Shown piece by piece: positions 27,701-34,783 of a stretch of DNA of 48,024 nucleotides. Numbering within the stretch: position 1 is the stretch's first letter; each line of letters opens with the position of its first letter. Below the pieces are notes generated by a model. It was not told the DNA's origin. It made no database searches and saw only the letters and a program-made list of their open reading frames with translations. The translations under genes were made by a program, and so were the position numbers. The stretch covers positions 1 through 48,024 of IMG/VR virus record IMGVR_UViG_3300037246_001948; one strand, 5' to 3'. This DNA is from a virus.

Positions 27701-30700
27701 CTCGAGCAAAGACGGAGGGCTCCGTGTAGCCATCGGGAAGTGCATTGGCATCGAGAATATCATCTACGATTGGATGAGAAGCCTGTGGTGTAGTGTCCAT
27801 CCTGCGCGCTTCATCGATCGCACTCTCAACTTGCCTGCCTAAATCATCTACCTTCCGGGCAGCTGAGGCCTGGGCAGCACGTTCAGGATCAATAATGCCG
27901 CGGGACAAAATCACATCGTCAGCATCCATCGTCCGGTTGATCGCACTCCACTCCTGCACATACTCATCCATCAAACCATCGAATACAGACTGTAAACGTT
28001 CAGGAGTCCAATCAGCTTCACGTAAGACAGGGCGCAGCTTCTCCACAGCGTTGTCAATAAAGGTCCGCTGTGTTTCAACTGGCATACCCCGCAGCCAGGT
28101 ATTGACTTCATCAGGAATTAAGAATGAGAAAATAGGCCGGCCACGACCAGCACCTTTACCATAGACCGCATCAGCAATAAGCTGCTCGAGTTTTGCAGGA
28201 TTAGCCTCTGCCTGTTTCCATATCGATCGAGCACGTCTAATGGTATCGGGAGAAGCGTCTCCAAGAAGCTGCACAATCAGACGCTCACCAACTTTGGCAT
28301 CCATAGGAAGGAACGTGCGCCAGTAAAGGCTGTCATACAGACGCGCACTCATAGCAAACTCGAACCATGCGTTGTACTGCTTCATAGAAGAACCAAAGTT
28401 CGCCCAGTTCCAAACACGCATGGCCTTAGCCATAGTGGGATAATTTTCAGCGAAGGTCTCGACTACCTTAACGCTTCTTGTCCAGAACGGACGCTTGCCA
28501 AGCGGCCACGGCAAATCTGCAATGGTCGACGTCCCAATTTCACCAAAGAAATAGGTAAGTGGTCCATATGCAGGAGCTTGACCTAAAGGAAGTGCTGCTC
28601 CTGCCTCGGTAACAGGGAAACGCATGTATATTTCACGCGGCATTGGTGTGCGCCGCATAATGTCGTCAAGGTTCTGGAAAGGAGCTGCGCCATAAAGAAT
28701 GTGGCGAAAACCCGAGTCCATGAAGTTGATCCCCGTAAAGCCTGGTCGAGCCGAGAGCACCTGTTCAATCCAGCTGCGACGCAACCAGTCATAAGCACCG
28801 CCAAAGACAACTCTACCTTTCGTAACTAACCGATCGCCATATTTCGCTCTAGCATTACTAATAAAAATGGCTTCAAATGTGCCTGCTAATTCCTCAACAA
28901 CAAGGACCGGCGCCGGTGTAAGGCTGTCCAACACTCGAATATCTGTAATGCCATTCGCCATCGCCATACGACGAGTTTCTCGAGCGGCACGTTCAACCGC
29001 ACTATCCGCCATACGCGCCCAATCTTCGGGGCGCGCCAGCTGAGCAAGTTCATCTGCGTAGCGGAGCTGCCTTGTACCCACCGTGGCCGGGGTATGTCTC
29101 GCAAGCCCAAACTCATCGACAAGCCCCACGAAAGCACGATTATCCTTTGACGACTGCATGATCGTCGCAAAGAGCTCGCTTGCGCGAAACCCTACACGCC
29201 TCGACAAAGAAACAGTCGTCTCTCTCGTAAGCCAGCGAATACTACTACCCAGCGCAGGAACCTTATAAGACAAATCCAGGGCCGCAGCACCAGTCTTGCG
29301 CAGAATTCGCCACGCGCCCTTCAGACCTCGCTCCCAAATCACGTTGAACATGGCGAGATTTCCAATATCGAAAATCGCCTCGCCGATCATTTCAACCACA
29401 GGATCTTCGTAGCGTTCTTTCAGCCTAAAGGCTTCCCAATACCCCAGATCGCGACCCATTTGTGCAACGAGCGAGTCCCGCTGTTCTAAATATTCACCTT
29501 CTGCATCTTTGTCCAGCATCCAGGTGAAAGAAAAATCAGGGTCGACCTCCACCACCACCCTGCCAATCTTTTTCCTACCCTGAGTAAATAGCTGATTACC
29601 TTCCTGTGCATATTCTGTAACAGCCTTCTCCCAAGCCTCAGCGGCGAAAGCTTCTTGATTGAACCAGGGATGTTTGTCAGGATCCATAAAGGCGCCGGTT
29701 GCGAGAGCGTAGTAATACGCAGCTCCCATAAGATCGCCGAAACCCTCAGATACATCATCGTGCAAAGGCATAAGCTCTTCAGTATCCACAACCCGCCATG
29801 CTTCGCGAGCCGCTTCTTTACGAAGCCGAGCAAAATCCCAATCAGGATTCAATTCTTTGAGTTTATCGAAATAGAAACGATACTCAGGTAAGCTAACAAT
29901 TCGCTGAGCCGCAAAGGCATAGTCCAGAAACTCCGACTTCTCCTCTGTAGTTAATTCATCATAAGGCTTCCGTAGATTCTTCGGGAGGAGGTCAACGTTC
30001 ATGCCGGGAACTTGATGTATTTCTGGAGCGCCAGGTAACCCACTCAGAAAAGTCTCTGTTGTCGTGGGAAGCCGGATGGCAAAAGCGTTGTCTATCGTCG
30101 GGAACGGAGGATTCTCTTCAAAGTAATCCCGCATGAACTCAATGCCGGAGCCCCACACATCCTCAACATCTTCTAATCGCTCCAGCACATGATCGTTCCA
30201 ATACATGCTGATAGGATAATAATCCCAAAAGTTCTTAGGTTCTTTTACTTTGTCAGGATCTAGCCATGGGTCTAAATAAATCCCAACCAATCTAGCAATG
30301 GGCGCATAAGGAGAAAAATTGACCCCCAATCGTGCCACAGAAATCAAGCCTTCGATACCTTGACCAAATACATCTATCCCCGGATTCGTCTGCCTTATTA
30401 CACCCCACTTACCCTTCGGGATCTGCCAAAGAGCAGAAAAGAGTCTCCATATCGGCGGGCGCTTACGAATGTCTGCAGGAACAACCTTCGTCTGCCCTGT
30501 TTCAGGATCATCTACATCTATCCAGACCCGCTCATCCTGTCCTTCCGGAGTAATGAAGAGCTGCTTGCCATGCTTCCACCATGAATCGAGCAATCTTCCA
30601 GCTCCAATGAAAGGACTTACCTCACCACGAAGAATAGTATTGGCAATAGCCACGTTCTCTGTTTGCCAATCCACCTGTATCTTGAAAATATCACCAATAC

Positions 30701-31124
30701 CAAAATCGTAAGGCACCAGACGAGAACCGTCTTCTCGCTGATCCGGCTTGGTCGACCGAGCACTCATAAACTCTTGGAACGATAGTTCTCCCTCAGTAAG
30801 TCCTGCAGTAGCGGGGGAGAGCCGCTGTTCCTTCTCGGGTGTACGGAGCGCTTCGAGTAATCGAGGATCCGCAGGAGAATACGGCGCCATCATCGCAGGA
30901 GAATACGCTTCTTCCAGTAAGGACGTCAGAGAATCAGCGTTCCTCGCAGGTGGTGGGGGTACACTTTTGGATACATACGCTGTCAAACGATCAGACAACG
31001 GCGTACCACCTGGCGGCTTCAGTAGCTCAGAAGCAGCCCATGATTCAAACTCTGGCTCTTCCCAAAATTTATCGGCCTTGAACCTAGCGCCGTATTGGCC
31101 TAAGCGGAATCGTCTCTTAGCCAT
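18771..31124 (-). CDS. Giant polyvalent virion protein with ParB-like, SF2 helicase and ADP-ribosyltransferase-like domains, 4117 aa
   Basis: ATG at 31124 with GAGG upstream. One uninterrupted frame of 12.35 kb. Visible modules: N-terminal unassigned region (1-1500, with the LSARPGFTGINFMDSGFRH stretch seen in large phage polyvalent proteins); ParB/Srx-like domain at about 1570-1740 (GGHHRFGAA near 1641, then IDNMIRAEQTAFEKG); SF2 helicase of SNF2/strawberry-notch type at about 2150-2700 (GDGTGTGKT near 2175, DESH near 2280, LSATP near 2308, GGTGLSL near 2570, QTAGRTFRMG near 2602); ADP-ribosyltransferase-like fold at about 2815-2990 (YHAG, GTGTYF, GFDGV, VVYDL); then a long helical, Trp-rich C-terminus with FFPFWKFPTRS near 3242. 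It lies between portal and scaffold, so it is probably a virion protein ejected with DNA, acting on the incoming genome or host proteins. No RNA polymerase motifs were found. Confidence 0.8.
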   Translation of the reverse strand: MAKRRFRLGQYGARFKADKFWEEPEFESWAASELLKPPGGTPLSDRLTAYVSKSVPPPPARNADSLTSLLEEAYSPAMMAPYSPADPRLLEALRTPEKEQRLSPATAGLTEGELSFQEFMSARSTKPDQREDGSRLVPYDFGIGDIFKIQVDWQTENVAIANTILRGEVSPFIGAGRLLDSWWKHGKQLFITPEGQDERVWIDVDDPETGQTKVVPADIRKRPPIWRLFSALWQIPKGKWGVIRQTNPGIDVFGQGIEGLISVARLGVNFSPYAPIARLVGIYLDPWLDPDKVKEPKNFWDYYPISMYWNDHVLERLEDVEDVWGSGIEFMRDYFEENPPFPTIDNAFAIRLPTTTETFLSGLPGAPEIHQVPGMNVDLLPKNLRKPYDELTTEEKSEFLDYAFAAQRIVSLPEYRFYFDKLKELNPDWDFARLRKEAAREAWRVVDTEELMPLHDDVSEGFGDLMGAAYYYALATGAFMDPDKHPWFNQEAFAAEAWEKAVTEYAQEGNQLFTQGRKKIGRVVVEVDPDFSFTWMLDKDAEGEYLEQRDSLVAQMGRDLGYWEAFRLKERYEDPVVEMIGEAIFDIGNLAMFNVIWERGLKGAWRILRKTGAAALDLSYKVPALGSSIRWLTRETTVSLSRRVGFRASELFATIMQSSKDNRAFVGLVDEFGLARHTPATVGTRQLRYADELAQLARPEDWARMADSAVERAARETRRMAMANGITDIRVLDSLTPAPVLVVEELAGTFEAIFISNARAKYGDRLVTKGRVVFGGAYDWLRRSWIEQVLSARPGFTGINFMDSGFRHILYGAAPFQNLDDIMRRTPMPREIYMRFPVTEAGAALPLGQAPAYGPLTYFFGEIGTSTIADLPWPLGKRPFWTRSVKVVETFAENYPTMAKAMRVWNWANFGSSMKQYNAWFEFAMSARLYDSLYWRTFLPMDAKVGERLIVQLLGDASPDTIRRARSIWKQAEANPAKLEQLIADAVYGKGAGRGRPIFSFLIPDEVNTWLRGMPVETQRTFIDNAVEKLRPVLREADWTPERLQSVFDGLMDEYVQEWSAINRTMDADDVILSRGIIDPERAAQASAARKVDDLGRQVESAIDEARRMDTTPQASHPIVDDILDANALPDGYTEPSVFARALNRGADPSPAQLEHVKQLMDEGVIVRDPDTGTVGLREDLVAEWVERKGIDKPKVTVPIDEEQAAAQAGAITPEQQAAAEEFADEVEREARTLTDALDEIRAPDVTPDDAARRSRILTSRATDEQLLEAMDNVNRELIEAGNRPQPLMPDGTQDYAAQEWLRRNPPPDAPIDPFIRPPDPDLPPRPDSMTPEGRQAILDQIDEELAALADRKGPEAAAARKAGVELRGSIAELHDELSKLRPGEDYPDHLWVWWDDTTQLRSRTQDFLRWQIVLKDQARGYFSGTKWGVFWRVQEEIWISHKMLADEFIETIASGEARYIERMTYLDWMDSIGFPLELDADGRLVAIHDATKIWRKKYPMEISTVLQEFEAIMMRDAPEGARWTDAFYGRTPPPAPRPGPAVPPVAPSGPVMGPTAPVKPIDMADDLSWSLGKVQIEDVQTIPEFQPRTTSGEIMQVDRARINSIASQWDWKQYEPVKVNVVQPGEAALYGKGIKDGDLVMMGGHHRFGAAQVAGHNELPMLVYQLPYEEAKYLASIDNMIRAEQTAFEKGRVFATLMAAGDSETDLARVIYNDPNKAGYVARLASLTELSTDIARDVGRYSWFGESHGFAFADAVREFSINPEFQQQIFRSYLAEYQPSVAQFKQFLKTFGPRIERSVQLGLFAMDESWLSSFAKVQAEIRTLRGSKVTAQRVINNPGLAEQLGVDLEQAQRVIDNLKLKEAELSRISGLDPAIPRTMQDVDVAAQELAQIDIERVEVDRTRIQELLDEGVSLDEAQRTAITEARAAVPEAPPIGIVDIPPEVRRAWAREQLIRKEIQEATEAGVAQSHINDLQKSSKARGLDFNSQVKEADLDSQVVRDALRDEDPVEVLQRSLEEIEDAEKLRIEKAAEPVTAPPVEIEPAKGEIPTPGEAAPSVAVSESVGQARPHSAVPGPEGRRVPRESPATHAGGGLAAGVRADSGIVTVSSELLPQPGGYVSAEYIDNAFERTRSYFLKQGLGEEEAALKAFTFYEHQVDTANRAFTSFDTAKGYVIGDGTGTGKTFSAALIADQVIERGGDRLLLVAPNRQIISQWEDVLKPLGIEVRQFATKDALPEAITTGERGVVFATTYSSMNAWAQKKTFSQMLSNQQLDLLIFDESHFLKNWYQEINTAVAGVNLGEWADHTLYLSATPLESPLHAGYLMRDTNVFETFDDMLEFLGIERVEREVTRYSAGGEPFQVYIETFDNVTPKSLATLNDELVREGRYIRHEQSFRNNFNSTTGEALYMYSASVPVPITQDTADMYSRFMEITDKFSVGRSASIIEAQRVGIGRAILENGKLDAAIELGTQKLADGNSVSFFVWRKQGSKFDQHLTDFIAGRKTYGKKSPMPGYYKALIESGVEIKSPIDVLLAEFPDAVVISGDVTGAKRIAAMDAFNSGKSNVMIATIDAGGTGLSLHDTIGDYPRVQINLTVPYTALGVDQTAGRTFRMGSQSHGELYWLYADIALEEKYTKRTMKSMERMGALISGQDAKTMASDDEMMEFLFAIDDASTPSPYADIPTELLPSEAGFEIPADRTIPPWKREGWETQFAAGYADPNAPMPTVGLPSAQLVIDPKIGPETLQEARDLASFDVDAYAHIEELSYQLEDLAGKMEELRLKGATAMDIQVVANDMGAITEEIAEVARAAEKNPNLAYHAGDLGKGTDTFLDKMDPGRGTGHFGTGTYFVSSEELAVGRTAGRPVQTVDIGNYNLHKPKDWEEALALHDTLRDVNKLSLSKLDPAGFQITTLQEQLQKLGIDIDAQVLEDSINEVKEAIADAGGNLWATKQVDTASTRVMKKAGFDGVDVRHISEADNSSYGTVVYDLVDPSLPEKPPSVFDVPPEARAPGDPQPMVVATEAGPQITMFNESIVAGEEFLVDEVHKQAFEQSAISRQWIAQFGEEARDHATFLRMLERDRDRIVQAIARGDVVKGADKPVQDLINEINSLAQQLKYNIGDTPDMFVGAGFIPIWMRPKGKVVQQIAAQGAVAELHAAMNAYDNWYRWLVDGGADDMFKAIPEEDAQKMVDWAQAALKAKTEVRDVARHGGELAGETVEGALPETLKVMIDYATEYNIDSIAKKFFPFWKFPTRSIPFWIEAISSHPQLLAFWMKYQNMSERFVYQRGAIDSEGRPLNRLRGYIPVPGTDNLWINPLGPLSAKVVLPMEYTVYGDPRDQMADLGPAEQTINLAYRWGRQMGFNLAPWWETLIRKTGMVDEEQFPSRSIIPALDLVPPWIQYDILSQLRKLHLWPQSWEYLTPQVTWKDYLVERDMLAMQWDVMLEAPPEEKAEIALATEQAILEREGHPIWDKAQKYTEETEYYNRLIGFFTGIYPKAYSDAEAALRELRHEINFLRDMVNDEVGAKIFELPGEEQARRERWQERRYSVDEGVIYGLYSTVSWTRTPTEGQLYGERRRQYVEQDVLKQIQRRDYFAYNEVLYDELQTNLKSLPVGAPYELKEGYYDEYAGHKTWAETTDNYALARRTVTHPGPAKSESEWADWFADTWFGLLLSTKPSWNRDDGESYIEYKERVAQWERDLPMIGAQTLPHFQRDLTTLPPDAVWPDLLSISTKEAMNVWDLENDSVLDALNRVWDDKYWTEFWSAVEGKTGYDRDLAEMRFRMAWPAAPNEQTLINWVEQVYGNKFSREEIREVLNSGVMDVQGRLDATKSDQEKMADQIWLWMSWVGPNKKDLERAFWAYGGDPRDWDKWWSSEGDPLAWKEDEFEKFYSLITAAAGSLNLEQPTEGQLQEWSYVQDLHNTYKQLAKVNFGDNIFVISAQYNELPRAERADFRAAHPELEAFWDLRDQYALDHPLWAQYYHPNAATGGGYSSAGGAGKSTTGARAREPVIQTLPTLAHRSSTDVRDLLRRGVGRGRATKLVKWPVVLLKEVPDELVEEVEEAAKTGQSISEAANEYLEYLKSKFPQEQSFIEQVQSLWTPITELRKQYEGGPQLQR

Positions 31125-31134
31125 TCAGCCTCGC

Positions 31135-31524
31135 CTATTTCTCAAACGGATTCACAACCTTTGTCCGTTTCGCCGGAGGTGTATTCGAAGCCTCTTTTTC
31201 CTCGATCTCATCGTCGAGCATGCCGGGATCGGCTTCTTCCTCAACGACCTCTTCCTCCACAACTTCAACAACTGGCATAAACTTCACGCCAAGGACCGCT
31301 ATCCTGGCTCCATGGGTAGCCATCCCAGCAACAGTCCAGCCCTCAAAATCCTTATTGAATTGCAATTCCTCCTTCGCATTCAGCATCGCAAGCTGGAAGA
31401 ATTTGTAGACCGGCTTCATGGGAATCCCATCAGGCGCAATCTCAATCTTCGGAGGAGTCGAGTAATCGATTTCCTCATCAGCGGATTCAATCGGTCCCAC
31501 ATCAGTCAACGGTTGGTCAGTCAT
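31135..31524 (-). CDS. Acidic hypothetical protein, 129 aa
   Basis: A compact central part (residues 28-85: GIPMKPVYKFFQLAMLN, ARIAVLGVKFMPV) lies between acidic, low-complexity ends (EEEVVEEEADPG, DDEIEEKE). The C-terminus turns basic (PAKRTKVVNPFEK). It starts by TAATG-type overlap with the gene before and ends ten bases before the giant gene. It may be a virion accessory or a partner of the giant protein. Family not recognised. Confidence 0.6.
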   Translation of the reverse strand: MTDQPLTDVGPIESADEEIDYSTPPKIEIAPDGIPMKPVYKFFQLAMLNAKEELQFNKDFEGWTVAGMATHGARIAVLGVKFMPVVEVVEEEVVEEEADPGMLDDEIEEKEASNTPPAKRTKVVNPFEK

Positions 31525-32606
31525 TAGAAAAATCTCCTATTTGGCGCTCCAAACCGACCTGCCTGCTGAGGCATCATTTGTCCAGCAGTGAAGAACGGCT
31601 TGGTAAGCATTTGCCCAAGCGGCCCAAAGGGTTGTAATTCACCTCCACCCGCCTGAGACAAGAACGGATCTATGGAACTCAACATACTCAGATATTGCTG
31701 GCGCGTCTGCCCTGTCTCGCCTGACCCTCCCCTGCCGGCGACGGAACCCATGATGTTCTGCAGCCACTTATAGCCAGGTCCCAACTTCCAGCGATTACCC
31801 TGCACCATCGCCTCTCGCATGTTACTGAGATTCTGTATTGCATCTGTAGCTCGCTGGGACGACATAAAGTATCTGCGCATCTGATCGCTCAGAGGCTCCA
31901 CTTTCTTGACGCCGCCATCTCCCCAAACACCGGACACCGGCCTGCCTTGACTCATCAGATAGCGCGCCTGGTCTTCAGTCACTGTGGAAACCTCAGGGAT
32001 TTTTCCGGGTTTATACGCGCTCATCTCCGTATCAAACATGGCATAGAGCGAGTGAGCTGTACGCACCTGATCTTCAGGGCTAAGATACGGAATCATCGCA
32101 TTGAGCATAGCGCCATAAGCCGTCTCTGGCGTCACTTCTTTAGGAACAAACGCCTCCCACCAGTCCGGCGCAGCTCCTCCGGCGAGCTCGTACCCTCCCT
32201 CATCCCACTCAAACATCTCATAACCATCCTCAGGTGCCGCAAGAGAAGGTAGATCTCCAGCGCCAGCCATAAAAGGCGCGACCGGTTCATTCACCGTCAT
32301 GCCGCCACCGCGAGGGTCGATGCTGGTAATTTCATATCCCTCTGCGACCAATTGCGCCAAATTCGCTGCTTCCTCTGAAGTAGGGCTAAAATTAGTCTGC
32401 TGAAACATCGACCACCAGACAGCAGGAGGAACGCCGGTTGATTCTGCCAGATTCTCAATCCGGGCTCCTGTTTCGGTTTGTTCTACAGGTGGACTAGACG
32501 GCGCCGATGGCGGTACATACGCCGGTCTAGGCGGCAATACTGCTCTTGGTACCGTTCTCGGTATACGAGTAATTCCTCTGCCTAATCGTCCTCTACCTCT
32601 CGGCAT
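31524..32606 (-). CDS. Proline-rich virion-region protein, 360 aa
   Basis: The first 45 residues are basic then proline-rich and likely disordered (RGRGRLGRGI, PPRPAYVPPSAP). The middle is acidic and helical, with YEMFEWDEGGYELAGGAAPDWW near 130-150. The C-terminus is Gly/Gln/Phe-rich (AGQMMPQQAGRFGAPNRRFF). It lies in the portal-to-giant-protein group and overlaps its upstream neighbour by 14 bases. No enzyme motif. Probably a minor virion or assembly protein, by position only. Confidence 0.55.
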   Translation of the reverse strand: MPRGRGRLGRGITRIPRTVPRAVLPPRPAYVPPSAPSSPPVEQTETGARIENLAESTGVPPAVWWSMFQQTNFSPTSEEAANLAQLVAEGYEITSIDPRGGGMTVNEPVAPFMAGAGDLPSLAAPEDGYEMFEWDEGGYELAGGAAPDWWEAFVPKEVTPETAYGAMLNAMIPYLSPEDQVRTAHSLYAMFDTEMSAYKPGKIPEVSTVTEDQARYLMSQGRPVSGVWGDGGVKKVEPLSDQMRRYFMSSQRATDAIQNLSNMREAMVQGNRWKLGPGYKWLQNIMGSVAGRGGSGETGQTRQQYLSMLSSIDPFLSQAGGGELQPFGPLGQMLTKPFFTAGQMMPQQAGRFGAPNRRFF

Positions 32607-32823
32607 GGCCCATCTTCTCCTTCTCCATCGCTAAAACGTATTCAATTGTTGCATCGGGCCCATACTTCTCAGCGATTTCATCCAACATCTCGGGAGTCAT
32701 TTGTTCATACAACTCAATCTTCCTGCTGCTCTTACGACCAGTAAGAGATTCTTTCATTTCACGATGCGCTGATTCCATAGCTTCCTTCATATCGTCACGC
32801 ACTTCAAAGAGATTTTTGCTCAT
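32593..32823 (-). CDS. Small helical charged protein, 76 aa
   Basis: Nearly all helical and highly charged, with Met-rich amphipathic segments (DDMKEAMESAHREMKESL, then PEMLDEIAEKYG). It overlaps the portal gene end by four bases and the next gene by 14. Small charged helical proteins just after the portal can act in head assembly; there is no direct evidence here. Family not recognised. Confidence 0.6.
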   Translation of the reverse strand: MSKNLFEVRDDMKEAMESAHREMKESLTGRKSSRKIELYEQMTPEMLDEIAEKYGPDATIEYVLAMEKEKMGHAER

Positions 32824-34781
32824 CTTCCAAAACCTCCAGCAAGATTGGGCGCGACTTGAACCATCTCCTCGAGCATCTTGCCGTCTTCCTGACCAAACGG
32901 CGCTCCACCTTCTTCAACTGGATAAGCACCTGGCACAATCGGGGTAGAGCTGACTCCAGTTATAGCTTCGGCCTTCCGCCCTTCAGTTGGTCGACCCGGT
33001 TCTCCAGGCATGCCTTGTTCCGTGTATCTCTGAAGCAACATCGCAGCGATCTTATTATTTTCTTTCGTTGCCAATTCTTCAAGATACTCCATCATTATCA
33101 GCTCTTGGAACGCCGGCAGTTCCTTGACTTTCTGGATATTCATGCGCCGCTCTTCATCGTCTGGTTGCGGCACATTGAGATAGCGCTGCATAATCGTCCA
33201 GTTCGAAAGGAACGGACTAGCCTGTGTCGCGTGAGCGATCTCCCGCGTATCCATGCCTGGGTACTTCGGCTTGATCGTCACATCTACACGGAAGCCTTCG
33301 CACTTGCGACCTACAATCTTATCGTAGAAGAATTTGCCGCGCATCTTACCGTACACATGAATCTCCGCATTCTCCGCAAAATTCTTGATCAGATTCAGAG
33401 TCTTGTGTGCCCATATCGCCCACCCCTGCTCGAGCTGCTGACTCGGTGTGACAAGCCTGATCTGGCCGCTATCAATAAGCTGACTGATTGCATAGCCGGC
33501 CATATTCTTCACGCCTTCACCATACATTGCAGCAGGGAACGATGATTCTTGTGATTTTGCCTGCAAGAGAGATAGCTGGCTCTCTACGTCCGGCGGTGTC
33601 CCGGGCCATTCCGGGAACCCAAGGTCCTCTTCAAGCGAGAGCTGTGCCACGCGGCCCAGGCCCGGATCAAGCTTAACCTTCCTGGCATCCCTTGTTCTGC
33701 TGACAAGAGGTAGACCCGCATACAGGTCAATCAGTCGTGCCTGGCGATTGAACCGCGTCTCTATGTGAGGAACAATGTGCTGCATAGCATGAAGCAGTGA
33801 CTCCCCCCAATCTTCAGGTTTCTTGCGCCCGATCGGCTTCCAGAAAAATAACGTATAAGGAATTTCGTCGTAGCCCTCGGCAATCTCCAGCGGCTTGATC
33901 AAATAATCAGCATAGATAACTGCATTTCTTACAATAATTACCGGCTTGCGCTCCCAAATCTGTTCGCCTTTTTCGTCTACGGTCGGCGCACCTGTCTCAG
34001 GATCGATGATAGGTATCGGCTCACCATCATCGTCTTCAACCAACTCAAACCCACTTATGTATTCCCAATAGTCTATGAACTCATGCTTCTCGGTCTCCTT
34101 CTCATCCTTAGACTTTTGTGCAAACGCCGGTATCTCGATTCCCTCATCTTTCTCCACATCCTCAATCGTGCGATCGTCAGCATAGAAAAGTGACAACCAT
34201 CGTTTTTTGCCCCCCGGGATCACATATAAATTCAGAGCATCTAACACCTGGACACGAAGCGGAAGATCAGTGAACATAGCGACGATCGGCTTACCATCTT
34301 CTTCATCTGGCGTTTCGGGTTGCGGCTGCATAAACATCTCATGGTATTCATCATCCCAAACCGTACGGATCACACTGACACCGTCTCTTGCGAGCTGTAT
34401 AATATGTTCGTGGTTAATGTTGATCTCGTCACGAATAGCGCTGATATGAAGAGCAGCATTCAGCACTTTCTCAATCATGCTTGAGCGTCTGCCTTCTTCG
34501 GAACCTGGGGTAAAGCCGTAGGCTTTGAAATCTATCGCGTTGGCAGACAGAATAGAAACCGCAAGATCAACTGCATTAGTGTAGTCGGGCCAGCTAACGC
34601 GGCGCTCCTGAGCTTTGGGCTTCTTTTTATAATGCTTAAATCCGTAGAGCTTGCGATAGTTTTTAATCCGATCATGCAACTTCTCCATGTTCGTCTTCGC
34701 GTTTTGCCAGCGATCCTTGATGTAATCAGGGACCTGCTTCATTTCTTGGTCGTCAGTGTATTTCACCGTTGCACTAGGCAT
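32820..34781 (-). CDS. Portal protein, 653 aa
   Basis: Follows TerL by two bases and has the portal layout: an N-terminal helical clip/wing start (VPDYIKDRWQNAKTNMEKL), RRVSWPDYTNAVDLAVSIL, then beta-rich wing segments (VQVLDALNLYVIPGGKKRW), DYWEYISGFEL, and long C-terminal helices. DAMxHIVPHIETRFNRQAR-like sequence near residue 330 and PAAMYGEGVKNMAGYAISQL near 415 match the stem and crown helices of podovirus-type portals. The C-terminal 60 residues are Gly/Pro/Glu-rich and likely disordered. Portals form the dodecameric ring for DNA entry and exit. Confidence 0.75.
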   Translation of the reverse strand: MPSATVKYTDDQEMKQVPDYIKDRWQNAKTNMEKLHDRIKNYRKLYGFKHYKKKPKAQERRVSWPDYTNAVDLAVSILSANAIDFKAYGFTPGSEEGRRSSMIEKVLNAALHISAIRDEININHEHIIQLARDGVSVIRTVWDDEYHEMFMQPQPETPDEEDGKPIVAMFTDLPLRVQVLDALNLYVIPGGKKRWLSLFYADDRTIEDVEKDEGIEIPAFAQKSKDEKETEKHEFIDYWEYISGFELVEDDDGEPIPIIDPETGAPTVDEKGEQIWERKPVIIVRNAVIYADYLIKPLEIAEGYDEIPYTLFFWKPIGRKKPEDWGESLLHAMQHIVPHIETRFNRQARLIDLYAGLPLVSRTRDARKVKLDPGLGRVAQLSLEEDLGFPEWPGTPPDVESQLSLLQAKSQESSFPAAMYGEGVKNMAGYAISQLIDSGQIRLVTPSQQLEQGWAIWAHKTLNLIKNFAENAEIHVYGKMRGKFFYDKIVGRKCEGFRVDVTIKPKYPGMDTREIAHATQASPFLSNWTIMQRYLNVPQPDDEERRMNIQKVKELPAFQELIMMEYLEELATKENNKIAAMLLQRYTEQGMPGEPGRPTEGRKAEAITGVSSTPIVPGAYPVEEGGAPFGQEDGKMLEEMVQVAPNLAGGFGR

Positions 34782-34783
34782 GT

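Noticed and set aside
18771-31124. N4-type virion RNA polymerase in the giant protein
   Set aside because: The size, place and capsid type suggest it, but I found no T7-like polymerase motifs; the motifs present are ParB-like, helicase and ART-like.
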